64,000 nt of DNA, from NCBI RefSeq assembly GCF_021458635.1, contig NZ_JAIRDQ010000002.1, positions 186,001-250,000 of the forward strand, in the 5' to 3' direction. Shown piece by piece: positions 26,333 to 33,362 of the stretch. Numbering within the stretch: the stretch's first letter is position 1; each line of letters begins with the position of its first letter. The notes under the pieces are model-generated. The model was not told the DNA's origin and did no database searches. It saw nothing but the letters and a program-made list of their open reading frames with translations. A program made the translations under genes and the position numbers. The DNA is from Bradyrhizobium monzae. GTDB taxonomy: Bacteria > Pseudomonadota > Alphaproteobacteria > Rhizobiales > Xanthobacteraceae.

Positions 26333-26751
26333 GCTGCCCTCGCGGTCATGATGCCGGTGACCGTGACGATGCCATGGCTATAGGACCCGTGTGGGTCGCG
26401 CATAAACCGGGTCTGGGTCACCATGAGGTCGTGGCAGGTGAAGTGATCCAGGACCAGGACGCCGCTGACCTGGGCATCCACGCGCAATGCCTCGACGATC
26501 GCCGAAACAGCCTGCTTGCATTGGACCAAGCCCGGCTCTTGAAACCAGACGTGCAGCGTGGCGTGTGTCGTCGCATTCCAGCGCCGGAAAATGGTCTGTC
26601 CTTCGCCGATCTGGACGCAAGGCATGCGCTCAGGTCGGCCGTTGGCGTCGATGATGGCACCGGGATCGACCAGCGCAGTCAGCTCAGCACTCGCCAATAG
26701 ACGTTGCCGAATGGCCTTCTGAAGGTCCAGGGAGGGGTCGGAAACGGTCAT
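26329..26751 (-). CDS. DUF3168-family tail/neck component
   Basis: 140 residues from the ATG at 26751, one base after the connector stop; a start at 26799 would lie inside that gene. Blocks SLDLQKAIRQRLLA, RMPCVQIGEGQTI and THATLHVWFQEPGL fit DUF3168, the tail terminator-like protein found between head-tail joining and tail-tube genes. No tail-tube gene follows here. Confidence 0.8.
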   Translation of the reverse strand: MTVSDPSLDLQKAIRQRLLASAELTALVDPGAIIDANGRPERMPCVQIGEGQTIFRRWNATTHATLHVWFQEPGLVQCKQAVSAIVEALRVDAQVSGVLVLDHFTCHDLMVTQTRFMRDPHGSYSHGIVTVTGIMTARAA

Positions 26752-26752
26752 T

Positions 26753-27040
26753 TTAGAACGCAAATGCGCGATAAGGCGCGAGTAAATCGAGGAAGCCAAA
26801 GGGGAGAGCGCTGGCCGTCAGCCCGACAAGGCTGGCTTCGCGGTTTTCGTAAAGGTGCGCGGTCAATTGCAGCACGGCCTCATTCACCGGCGCCGGCGTG
26901 CCATTTACGTCGGGATCAGAGGCCGTATAGGCGCCAATCCAGGCCTTCGCCGCCGCCAGCTTGTCGGTAAGCAGGGTATCGTCGGCATCGATCGTGACGT
27001 TTAGATGGGCCTTGGCTTGGTCGAGGGTGATCCCGGGCAT
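26753..27040 (-). CDS. Head-tail connector protein (HK97 gp6-like)
   Basis: 95 residues, short for the family but complete. ITLDQAKAHLNVTIDADDTLL, with the later AVLQLTAHLYENREAS, is the gp6/DnaT-like connector pattern that forms the ring under the portal. It is followed one base later by the DUF3168 gene. Confidence 0.85.
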   Translation of the reverse strand: MPGITLDQAKAHLNVTIDADDTLLTDKLAAAKAWIGAYTASDPDVNGTPAPVNEAVLQLTAHLYENREASLVGLTASALPFGFLDLLAPYRAFAF

Positions 27041-27057
27041 GGTCGAAAAAACTCCAA

Positions 27058-27462
27058 TTAGACTCTGTCTTGCATCGAGGGAATGGACCGGTCGTTCGCG
27101 TTTTCTGAGAGGTGTTGACCCACCCCCGGGGTATTCGCGGCCATGTGCTGGTCCAGGCTGTGGCGTAGCTCAGCCATCTGTTCGTCCATCTGGCGGATGA
27201 GAGAACGAGCGAGGCGCGTCATCCGCCGATGTGCTGCATGCATGTCGCGCTGCCAGTCGCGAAGAGCGGGCAAGGCATGGACGAGCGACGATGAAGGTAG
27301 CGACATGGCCTTGCGGCCCTGCTTGCCTACCGGCTTGGTCAGTGCATCTTCCACCGACCAGCCCGCATCGAGCCGCTTGGTGAGAGTGTCCGAGCTGATA
27401 CCGGCAAGACGTGCCCAATCAGCGAGCGGGCGAGATACACCATTGAATTGGATCGGGCGCAT
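27058..27462 (-). CDS. Small phage protein with HTH-like segment
   Basis: About 134 residues from the ATG at 27462; ATG 27504 is an alternative that overlaps the HNH gene. The block RPLADWARLAGISSDTLTKR followed by LDAGWSVEDALTKP resembles helix-turn-helix segments common in phage head-region proteins of unknown role. The C-terminal half is helical with many Met, Arg and Gln residues. It lies between the HNH nuclease and the connector. Function unknown. Confidence 0.6.
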   Translation of the reverse strand: MRPIQFNGVSRPLADWARLAGISSDTLTKRLDAGWSVEDALTKPVGKQGRKAMSLPSSSLVHALPALRDWQRDMHAAHRRMTRLARSLIRQMDEQMAELRHSLDQHMAANTPGVGQHLSENANDRSIPSMQDRV

Positions 27463-27466
27463 GGGA

Positions 27467-27808
27467 CTAAATTGACCTTTCGAGGGATTGTTTGCGGCTG
27501 GCATGGCAGGGCGAGCTTGCAAGCGGCTGCCAATTGGAGCGCGACCAGAAGAGCTTCTTGTCGCCGCGATGGGGTATCTTGTGATCGACGCAGTCGGCGT
27601 GCCGGCCACAGCCGCATGCACAGAAGCGGTTCTCTGGCAGCGCCAAGAAAGCTTTGCTCTCGCGGCGCCACTTGCTGTCATAGCCGCGATCGTTGGCGTT
27701 CAGCCTGCGCTTGTCGTCTTCCTTGCGGCGCTGGCTTTGGCAGACACAGCGAGCATCGCCGGTGACGATCCGACCGCAAGCGCAGACACGACCACATTTG
27801 TAGGGCAT
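27467..27808 (-). CDS. HNH endonuclease
   Basis: 113 residues. Cysteine pairs near the N-terminus (CGRVCACG, CVC) and CACGCGRHADCVDHKIPH probably bind zinc. VDHKIPHRGD...NWQPLASSPCH gives the H-N-H core. Cos-packaging phages of the HK97 group use such a protein with the terminase for DNA cleavage. Here it sits among the capsid genes, about 2.6 kb upstream of the terminase genes in transcription order. It overlaps the stop of the preceding gene by one base. Confidence 0.85.
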   Translation of the reverse strand: MPYKCGRVCACGRIVTGDARCVCQSQRRKEDDKRRLNANDRGYDSKWRRESKAFLALPENRFCACGCGRHADCVDHKIPHRGDKKLFWSRSNWQPLASSPCHASRKQSLERSI

Positions 27809-28356
27809 TAGCGCGGCCTCACGTGGTTGGTGAGATCGCCGATGGCGTTGAGGTCATCCTTGATGCCGGATACATTGCTAGCGTCGGCGGACTGTTCCTT
27901 GCTGCCGAAAACAGCCGCGAGAATATCCTTCAGCAACTCCATACGGCCTTCGCGCGCAGCGAGGATTTCGGCCGGCGTCGCATCCCACACAACGTCCGGC
28001 GCCCAGCCCAATTGGCCGGCACCGATCTTGTAAAGATAGGTGACATGCTCTTCGAAAGAGATGAACTCGCCCGACTGCGGCTTGTCGTTTGAAGTATCGC
28101 CGCCGCGCAGGATCAGGATGAATTCGAGAAGCTGATCGCGCGCGTCAAGGATGCTGCGAATCGAGGCCGGCGGCACGTCTGCGCATGTTGCCGTGATCAG
28201 ATCCATGCTGGCGGTGTAGTCGCCGTCTAGGATGGCCTGATAGAGCCCCTGGAAACTATACTTCTGATGGAGGTGGAATGCAGCACGCAACGTTGGACGC
28301 AAGGTGATGACCTTGCTTCCGACCTGGAGGGCAAATGTTGCGTGCTGCATGTTCAT
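27808..28356 (-). CDS. Probable tail assembly chaperone-like phage protein
   Basis: 182 residues. The N-terminal part (FALQVGSKVITLRPTLRAAF, about 8-27) and following helices resemble the N-domain of GTA/TAC-type tail chaperones. The part with LGWAPDVVWDATPAEILAAR resembles GTA proteins of the rcc01693 type, and the tail is low-complexity. It follows the major capsid gene by two bases. The identification is tentative; it would be the third TAC-like gene in the element. Confidence 0.5.
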   Translation of the reverse strand: MNMQHATFALQVGSKVITLRPTLRAAFHLHQKYSFQGLYQAILDGDYTASMDLITATCADVPPASIRSILDARDQLLEFILILRGGDTSNDKPQSGEFISFEEHVTYLYKIGAGQLGWAPDVVWDATPAEILAAREGRMELLKDILAAVFGSKEQSADASNVSGIKDDLNAIGDLTNHVRPR

Positions 28357-28358
28357 AA

Positions 28359-29486
28359 TTAGGTCGCCGAGACCTTGAGCTTCACGAACCGGTCAGGGTT
28401 GGTGATCGAGCCGCCCACGCGCTTGCGCGAGTGGAAGCGGGTCTGGCCCTTGGTCGCCATGCTGTAAGGGTCACGAAGCACCTGGAACGAGATGCGATCG
28501 ACAATGCGGTAGCCGGACAGGTCACCGAACAAGATCGGGAACTTGTTCGCGCCGATATCGTCCATATCGATGGCTTCGACGATCGGACGGCCGAGCAGCG
28601 TCGGCGCGGCGCCGTTGTTGAGATCGTCGATCAAGAGGTAGCGGCCCATGCCGTCTTTGAACTGGCGGATGGCCGAGATCGTGTTGCGGTTCATCAACCA
28701 TGCACCGCGCTGAGCCCAGAGCGTCGGGATGGCGTGGAACATGCCGATCAGCACGTCTGCCGGCGTCGAGGTCGGGAAGTTGGCCGCGGCACCGGTGATG
28801 ACCTGGGCGATGCCGCTGGCGGTCATCAGGCCGGCCGGCTGGGTGGTCCCGTTGCCCTTCACAAAGGCGGTGCCTTCAGCAATAGCGAACGACTCCGCCG
28901 TATCGGAGGCCAGCTCGCCTTCCAGATTATAGGCCTGATCTTCCAAGAGCTGATTGCTAACGTCCGTGTAGGTCGCGGCTTCGTAGGGCGTGATGGTCAC
29001 GCCTGCGTAAGACGGATCACTCGGGGTGCGGTCGGCAGTGTCGGCGACCCAGGTGGCCGCCGTGCTGCCGGTGCGGCTCGGATACTGAACCTGTGCGGCG
29101 CCGACGGTCACGACGCGCGCATACTGGCGGATCGGCGAGAACTGGCGGAGAAGCTTCAGAACTTCGGCGCCGAATTCCGGCGGCGTCAGCACAGTGTTGC
29201 CGGCGGCGGCGAGTGACTTCTTTTCGATCTCGCTGAGGGTGTCGGGACCGGTGCGAAGGAACCTCTCGAAAGACTTTCGTTCGATGTCGTCGGTGACAGC
29301 GCCGTGGCCCTGCCGGTTCAACTTGGCTTCCAGGCGGTCGAGGCGTTCGGCCGACTTGGTCTCGATCGCCTTGATACGATCTTCGAACGAGCCCTGGAAG
29401 CCCTCAAGGGCCTTGGTCACGATCGCGGCCGGATCGTCGTTACCGGCGCCGGTGTCTTTCAGTTCGAGGGGAGAAACATGCTTCAT
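28359..29486 (-). CDS. Major capsid protein, HK97 fold
   Basis: 375 residues from the ATG at 29486; the frame is open to 29633 without family similarity. The first about 95 residues form a charged, coiled-coil-like delta domain (ETKSAERLDRLEAKLNRQG), which in HK97 is removed by the protease. The mature shell protein then starts near AAAGNTVLTPPEFGAEVL and carries the E-loop and spine blocks VQYPSRTGSTAATWVAD, NRNTISAIRQFKD and GRYLL. The end VGGSITNPDRFVKLKVSA is typical. It directly follows the protease gene by 31 bases. Confidence 0.93.
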   Translation of the reverse strand: MKHVSPLELKDTGAGNDDPAAIVTKALEGFQGSFEDRIKAIETKSAERLDRLEAKLNRQGHGAVTDDIERKSFERFLRTGPDTLSEIEKKSLAAAGNTVLTPPEFGAEVLKLLRQFSPIRQYARVVTVGAAQVQYPSRTGSTAATWVADTADRTPSDPSYAGVTITPYEAATYTDVSNQLLEDQAYNLEGELASDTAESFAIAEGTAFVKGNGTTQPAGLMTASGIAQVITGAAANFPTSTPADVLIGMFHAIPTLWAQRGAWLMNRNTISAIRQFKDGMGRYLLIDDLNNGAAPTLLGRPIVEAIDMDDIGANKFPILFGDLSGYRIVDRISFQVLRDPYSMATKGQTRFHSRKRVGGSITNPDRFVKLKVSAT

Positions 29487-29517
29487 GGTAGAGGACTTGC
29501 CTTTCAGAGGGGTGGGT

Positions 29518-30015
29518 TCACTTGGAGGATGACGCCGCCGTGAAGCGTCGAATGATTGCGGCCAAGGCTTGCGCCTCGTCGTAGCTTTTGGCGGATGTAA
29601 CGCGCGCCCTCGGGTGCGCTGGATTGCGGACAAGAGAGACTTCGACCAGGTCGAGCGCGCTGATGACGCGGTTGCGGCCTTGCTGCTTTGCCTCGCGCGT
29701 GCGGAAGCCGATCGACAAACCGGAGACCAGACCGGACTTCACCATTGAAAGAATGGAGCGTGCGCGAGGCTGGTCTTTATGGATCGCGCCTTTAACGATC
29801 AGGCCGTCATTGGTCTCCGAAACTTCGGACCAACTGCCGACAAGGTCAGAGGGATCGTGCGAGAATAGCATCGGCAAGTCGGCGGCGACGTTGAAGGCGC
29901 CCTTGGTGATCGTGTCGCCGACGCTGTCCGGGCCGGCATTGAACGGCCAAGCGGTGCCGACGATCGTCCCTTCGGCGTCCACGCTCAGCGTCGCTTTGAT
30001 CTCTAGGCGGTCCAT
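29518..30015 (-). CDS. HK97-family prohead protease
   Basis: 165 residues from the ATG at 30015. MDRLEIKATLSVDAEGTIVG, then a MLFSHDPSDLVGSW block carrying the catalytic-type His (about residue 52), and VKSGLVSGLSIGFR with the nucleophile Ser region, are family hallmarks. It cleaves the delta domain of the capsid protein during head maturation. It overlaps the preceding gene by one base. A longer frame to 30252 lies over that gene and is rejected. Confidence 0.9.
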   Translation of the reverse strand: MDRLEIKATLSVDAEGTIVGTAWPFNAGPDSVGDTITKGAFNVAADLPMLFSHDPSDLVGSWSEVSETNDGLIVKGAIHKDQPRARSILSMVKSGLVSGLSIGFRTREAKQQGRNRVISALDLVEVSLVRNPAHPRARVTSAKSYDEAQALAAIIRRFTAASSSK

Positions 30016-30428
30016 CAGTTGTTCCGATAGGCGCTGTAGAGATTGATGACGCGATCGGCGGCTTGCGCGACTGGCGTCGCTGAAGTGCCGCTGCGGATTT
30101 TCAGGTAGCGAATGGCAAACCAGCTCCATGACGCAATGCGAATGGCGCGATTGGCTGCGGCCTGAAATGAGACTTCGCCATTTTCGTCCCAGAAGTCGCG
30201 ATAGGTCACACCGTCGCTGCTCACTTGGAATGTAATCACGGCGGAGGTCCAAGCGCTCGGCATCTCGATACCCGCCAGCGCGTGGTTAGCCAGATCGATT
30301 GGCGCTGAAAGATTTTGGCCGCTCAGAATGGTCGCTGGCGCATTGTAGTCGATGCGCGAGCCATCACCGGTCACAATGATCGGTAGAGGATTGTTGTCGG
30401 CGATGGGGGTGCCGGTGGCGAAGCTCAC
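30015..30428 (-). CDS. Hypothetical phage structural protein
   Basis: 137 residues, not recognised. It has no signal or membrane segment and is rich in Ser, Ala and Ile in short strands. The motif ITFQVSSDGVTYRDFWDENG suggests a beta-sandwich, as in head decoration or receptor-type phage proteins. It overlaps both neighbours (1 and 4 bases), in the slot between a tail-chaperone-like gene and the protease. Confidence 0.6.
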   Translation of the reverse strand: MSFATGTPIADNNPLPIIVTGDGSRIDYNAPATILSGQNLSAPIDLANHALAGIEMPSAWTSAVITFQVSSDGVTYRDFWDENGEVSFQAAANRAIRIASWSWFAIRYLKIRSGTSATPVAQAADRVINLYSAYRNN

Positions 30429-30745
30429 TTAGATGTTTCCTTTTCGTTGGGGTTGCCGAAGAGCGTCCGCTCGATGATTTTCGTGGCTAATTCGTAGGTT
30501 TCGATCAGTGGCCGACCGTCGACATAGGCGACGATCAGCTCATAGGCGCGTTTCGGGGCGGTGCCGCCGCCGATCAGCGCAAGGCGAATGGTTTCGTTGA
30601 TGTCGGCCTGGGCGAAGTTGCGCGCAAAAAGTCGATTGCTGAGCGCGCCGATGGGACCACACTGCTTTTCAAGCTCCTGAATCAGGGGCTTGGTAAGATG
30701 GAAGGCGTGCTCGCCGTCGCCGAAAAAGGTTGTGTATGAGGTCAT
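30425..30745 (-). CDS. Tail assembly chaperone, GTA gp10 type (Phage_TAC_11-like)
   Basis: 106 residues from the ATG at 30745; the open frame to 30820 overlaps the tail I gene and is rejected. FFGDGEHAFHLTKPLIQELE (about 6-25) and TIRLALIGGGTAPKRAYELI fit the GTA gp10/TAC_11 pattern closely. Such proteins normally sit next to the tail tube and tape-measure genes. Here it is close to the portal, 8 kb from the tape measure, without a tail-tube gene. Confidence 0.75.
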   Translation of the reverse strand: MTSYTTFFGDGEHAFHLTKPLIQELEKQCGPIGALSNRLFARNFAQADINETIRLALIGGGTAPKRAYELIVAYVDGRPLIETYELATKIIERTLFGNPNEKETSK

Positions 30746-30747
30746 GG

Positions 30748-31419
30748 TCACTGCCCGAAAGCCGTCTCGATTGAACCGGCGCTGTCGGCATAGACGCTGA
30801 TGTCTTCCACGTCGGACCACGCTTCCACTGGCGTCGATCCGACCATGACCTCGCCGTAGATCAGCGGGACCGCGTCGCCTTGCTTGCCTGAATTGCCGAT
30901 GTTGCCGCCGTTTACGGTGAGGCCATTGGAGGCCTGCGGTGACGGACTGGCGGGCTTTGTGAGGAGCGTTGAGGCGCCGGACAGCGCGAGACCCAGGCCG
31001 ATCGCTGCCACGGTGCCGTAACTCATGCCGCCGACCAGCGGAACGCCACTGAGCGCGCCGATGGGCGTCGCCAGCATGCCGCCAGACAGAAAGATTGCAC
31101 CGCCGACCAGGGCCGCACCGAGAACGATCTTGGTGGTGCCCTTCGCGGTGCTGGATTTCGCGCCTCGGATCACCGGATAGATATGCAGGTCCGCAGCGCC
31201 CAGATTGAACTGATTGACGAGATCGAGATCAAGCTGCATGCCGGAGCGCTTGTCGCCGCGAACGATCCTGTAATACCCTTGCTGAATCGTTTTGACGAAA
31301 CGACCAGGGAAAGCGCAGTTGAGCGCGCGCAGCGCCTCGCCGGCCGTCATCACGTCGAAACGATGTGACGAACCGAAGTCTTTGCCGAGCCGGCCGTGCA
31401 GATGGATGGTTCGAAGCAT
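30748..31419 (-). CDS. Tail assembly protein I (lambda TapI-like)
   Basis: 223 residues. The N-terminal domain MLRTIHLHGRLGKDFG...FDVMTAGEALRAL is the lambda tail assembly I signature, here with ISP-like RGDKRSG. A glycine-rich hydrophobic stretch (about 98-150) follows, then GKQGDAVPLIYGEVMVGSTP. In lambda-like phages it acts at the tail tip next to genes K and J, which are missing here. Its location directly after the portal gene (one-base overlap) is unusual. Confidence 0.85.
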   Translation of the reverse strand: MLRTIHLHGRLGKDFGSSHRFDVMTAGEALRALNCAFPGRFVKTIQQGYYRIVRGDKRSGMQLDLDLVNQFNLGAADLHIYPVIRGAKSSTAKGTTKIVLGAALVGGAIFLSGGMLATPIGALSGVPLVGGMSYGTVAAIGLGLALSGASTLLTKPASPSPQASNGLTVNGGNIGNSGKQGDAVPLIYGEVMVGSTPVEAWSDVEDISVYADSAGSIETAFGQ

Positions 31420-32681
31420 CAGGCGGCCTCTTTGTTGTTGTCGGTGTTGTCGTTGGCGCTGAGGGCGCCGCCAGCATGTGCGGACGACGTATTGGGGTTC
31501 TCAAAGGTGTCGCCGCCCTCATAAGCAGGCAGGCCAAAGCCAATCGAGCGCGCTTCATTCGGATTGAGGATCCGGGCCGCAACGGCAACGGAAAGGGCCT
31601 GCGCGCGAGCGAGCAGATCAGCGCGGGCGAAGGCGTCGAGGTTGAACTCGATGCAGAACTGGCCGCGCTCTTCTTTCGCGAGCAACTTCAACTCAAGAGC
31701 CTGCTCCCAGCGCTTCAGCCAGGGCAGCAAGGTCATGGTGACGAATTCTTGGCCCAGCGCCTCGATGCTACGCGGCATTGCGCGGTCGGCTTCCATCAGC
31801 ATGTGCAGCGGCACACGGAAAAGGCGGGCGATCTCCGCGATTGCGAATTTGCGTAGCTCCAGGAATTGGGCGTCCACGCTGGAAAATGTCATCGCCTGCC
31901 AGGAGGCGTCGCTTGGCAATACTGCGGTGCCGCCGGAGCTGGTCCCGCTGTGCGCGGCCTGCCACGCGGTTTTGGCCTTGCCGAGCGCGTCGGCCGTAAG
32001 GTTGCCCTTCAAGCTCAAAACACCGGACGGGCGGGCGCCGTTACCAAAGAGTCGAGCGGCGTGTTGCTCCAGGACCATGCACAGAGCGATGGCTTCGCGA
32101 CCCTCGCCGACCAGGCCGCGCGTCGGGCGGTAGGCCGGACTGTGAATGTGGATGATGTCGGCGGCGGGAATTTCGCGCGCGGGGTTTTTGCCGTCCGCTT
32201 TGATTGCGTAGGCCGGCTCAAAATTCGAGTAGTCGACGACGATCGAGGAAAGCTGCGGGTCGAGCCGGATCAGTTCATACGGCTTGCCGTCCACGCGCAC
32301 GATCTGGGCGAACCCACCGTAGGGCTGCAACAGCGCGTCGGCGGTGACCTGGGAACGGAACACCGAGGCCGGCGTCCAAGCATTCGGTGCATCACCGAGA
32401 AGCGAGAACAGGGGATGGTCGGTAGCGGGCTCTTTGCCGCCGTCGGGCAGCCGCTTGTAGACGCGCAAGGGAAGCTGGCCGACCGCCTCGGAGATCGAAC
32501 GGACGGCGCACGCAACCGGCGCGCACGACATGGCGCTGGCCGGGGTTACGGAGGCGCCAGCGATGGTCTGGGCGGCACCGAACAGGGACAGCAGAAAGTC
32601 GTCGGGCTCAGCGAGGCTGGCCTTGGTCTCGATACCGAGAAGGGATTTGAAGCGGGAAGCGATCGACAAAAGGGCACACAA
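31419..32681 (-). CDS. Phage portal protein, HK97 family
   Basis: 420 residues. The portal core is evident: SEAVGQLPLRVYKRLPDGGK (about 63-82), HIHSPAYRPTRGLVGEG, FSSVDAQFLELRKFAIAEIA then RLFRVPLHMLM, and LPWLKRWEQALELKLLAKEE. The start is uncertain: the frame opens with a TTG at 32681, there is no early ATG and no clear ribosome site. It is the first gene of the leftward structural run, so its promoter should lie at 32682-32900 beside the right-end iterons. Confidence 0.9.
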   Translation of the reverse strand: MCALLSIASRFKSLLGIETKASLAEPDDFLLSLFGAAQTIAGASVTPASAMSCAPVACAVRSISEAVGQLPLRVYKRLPDGGKEPATDHPLFSLLGDAPNAWTPASVFRSQVTADALLQPYGGFAQIVRVDGKPYELIRLDPQLSSIVVDYSNFEPAYAIKADGKNPAREIPAADIIHIHSPAYRPTRGLVGEGREAIALCMVLEQHAARLFGNGARPSGVLSLKGNLTADALGKAKTAWQAAHSGTSSGGTAVLPSDASWQAMTFSSVDAQFLELRKFAIAEIARLFRVPLHMLMEADRAMPRSIEALGQEFVTMTLLPWLKRWEQALELKLLAKEERGQFCIEFNLDAFARADLLARAQALSVAVAARILNPNEARSIGFGLPAYEGGDTFENPNTSSAHAGGALSANDNTDNNKEAA

Positions 32682-32802
32682 GAGACGTTGGCCCGCTGGT
32701 CAGGCGAGCGAAGAACGGGTTCTCTGTGTGCAATTTTGTTTCGGAAACTAATCCGATGACGCAAGAATATGATGCGCGCCAATTGTGGCGGAAGTGAGTC
32801 GC

Positions 32803-32841
32803 GGTTACGCTCTGCGGTGCCGAAAAGCGGTTACGAGTGGC
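32803..32841 (+). repeat. 13-bp iterons, right end (putative integrase arm sites)
   Basis: CGGTTACGCTCTG, CGGTGCCGAAAAG and CGGTTACGAGTGG follow one another in the same 13-bp phase and orientation as the left set; the middle copy is degenerate (6 of 9 in the core). A fourth weak copy may precede them at 32790. They end 60 bases inside attR. Matching iterons at both element ends argue for recombination arm sites. Confidence 0.65.
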
Positions 32842-32901
32842 ACCGTTTTTAGGTCACCGATATCCGCCTAAGTGTCTGATTTCATTGACGAAATATCGAT
32901 A

Positions 32902-32918
32902 TGGCTGGGGAACTAGGA
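32902..32918 (+). repeat. attR core within the 3' end of tRNA-Gln
   Basis: Second copy of the 17-bp repeat TGGCTGGGGAACTAGGA. It is the CCA end, acceptor 3' strand and start of the T-arm of tRNA-Gln, so the element restored an intact tRNA on integration. Confidence 0.85.
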
Positions 32919-32975
32919 TTCGAACCTAGACAAACAGAGTCAGAGTCTGTTGTGCTACCGTTACACCATTCCCCA
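32902..32975 (-). tRNA. tRNA-Gln (anticodon CUG)
   Basis: 74 bases with encoded CCA. Acceptor TGGGGAA pairs with TTCCCCA. The anticodon stem ACAGA/TCTGT encloses the loop CTCTGAC with anticodon CTG, and the T-loop is TTCGAAT on a CTAGG/CCTAG stem. Only the U1-A72 start and Gln-type features are needed for the call. It is the attachment site of the prophage-like element and appears fully functional. Confidence 0.95.
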
Positions 32976-33148
32976 ACGGAATAGCCGAACAAATTCAATA
33001 TCTTACTGATCTGTCCGGCTGTGGCCGGAAGCGCGTTTGGCGCAAATCACGGCTCAGGCGTGAAGCCTTCTACCTGCTCGGCTATGGGCTGGCAAGCGTT
33101 GCGGTGGACGGATCAAGGTGCGCCGGCGAAGGGCACAATCACCGTCAC

Positions 33149-33349
33149 CTACTTCGGCGTACTCTCATCCTGCGCGTTCGCCGGCAGGATTGCCGACGCA
33201 ACGCCAAGCCACATCGATCTCATCGATGTTTCCTCGACGCCGGTGGCGGCCGTGATTTCCTTCGGCACAGTCATGGTGAGATCAGGGTCGACGCCGAACT
33301 CCAGGATGGTGGGACGGAGGATTTCGATGGGCGTGAAGTCGTTGGTCAT
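33149..33349 (-). CDS. Small hypothetical protein
   Basis: 66 residues (MTNDFTPIEILRPTILEFGV...), acidic, with no signal or membrane segment and no recognised family. It lies 13 bases after the pdxA-like stop, same strand, and could be the last gene of that operon. The ribosome site is weak. The coding call rests on orderly amino-acid composition and position. Confidence 0.45.
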   Translation of the reverse strand: MTNDFTPIEILRPTILEFGVDPDLTMTVPKEITAATGVEETSMRSMWLGVASAILPANAQDESTPK

Positions 33350-33362
33350 CGTGGACTCGATC

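Larger units (their letters stand above)
18828..32918. mobile_element. Prophage-like element integrated in tRNA-Gln (14.1 kb)
   Basis: The element is delimited by a perfect 17-bp direct repeat whose right copy is the 3' end of tRNA-Gln. It holds, from left: a truncated integrase, a 0.55-kb gene-free stretch, then 17 leftward head, packaging and tail genes with one rightward gene inserted. Repressor, replication, lysis, tail-tube, tail-tip and fibre genes are not recognised. Head, portal, terminase and protease genes appear intact and tightly packed, with 1-4-base overlaps. It is either a decayed prophage or a compact satellite or GTA-like particle unit. The broken integrase suggests it cannot move unaided. 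Confidence 0.85.
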
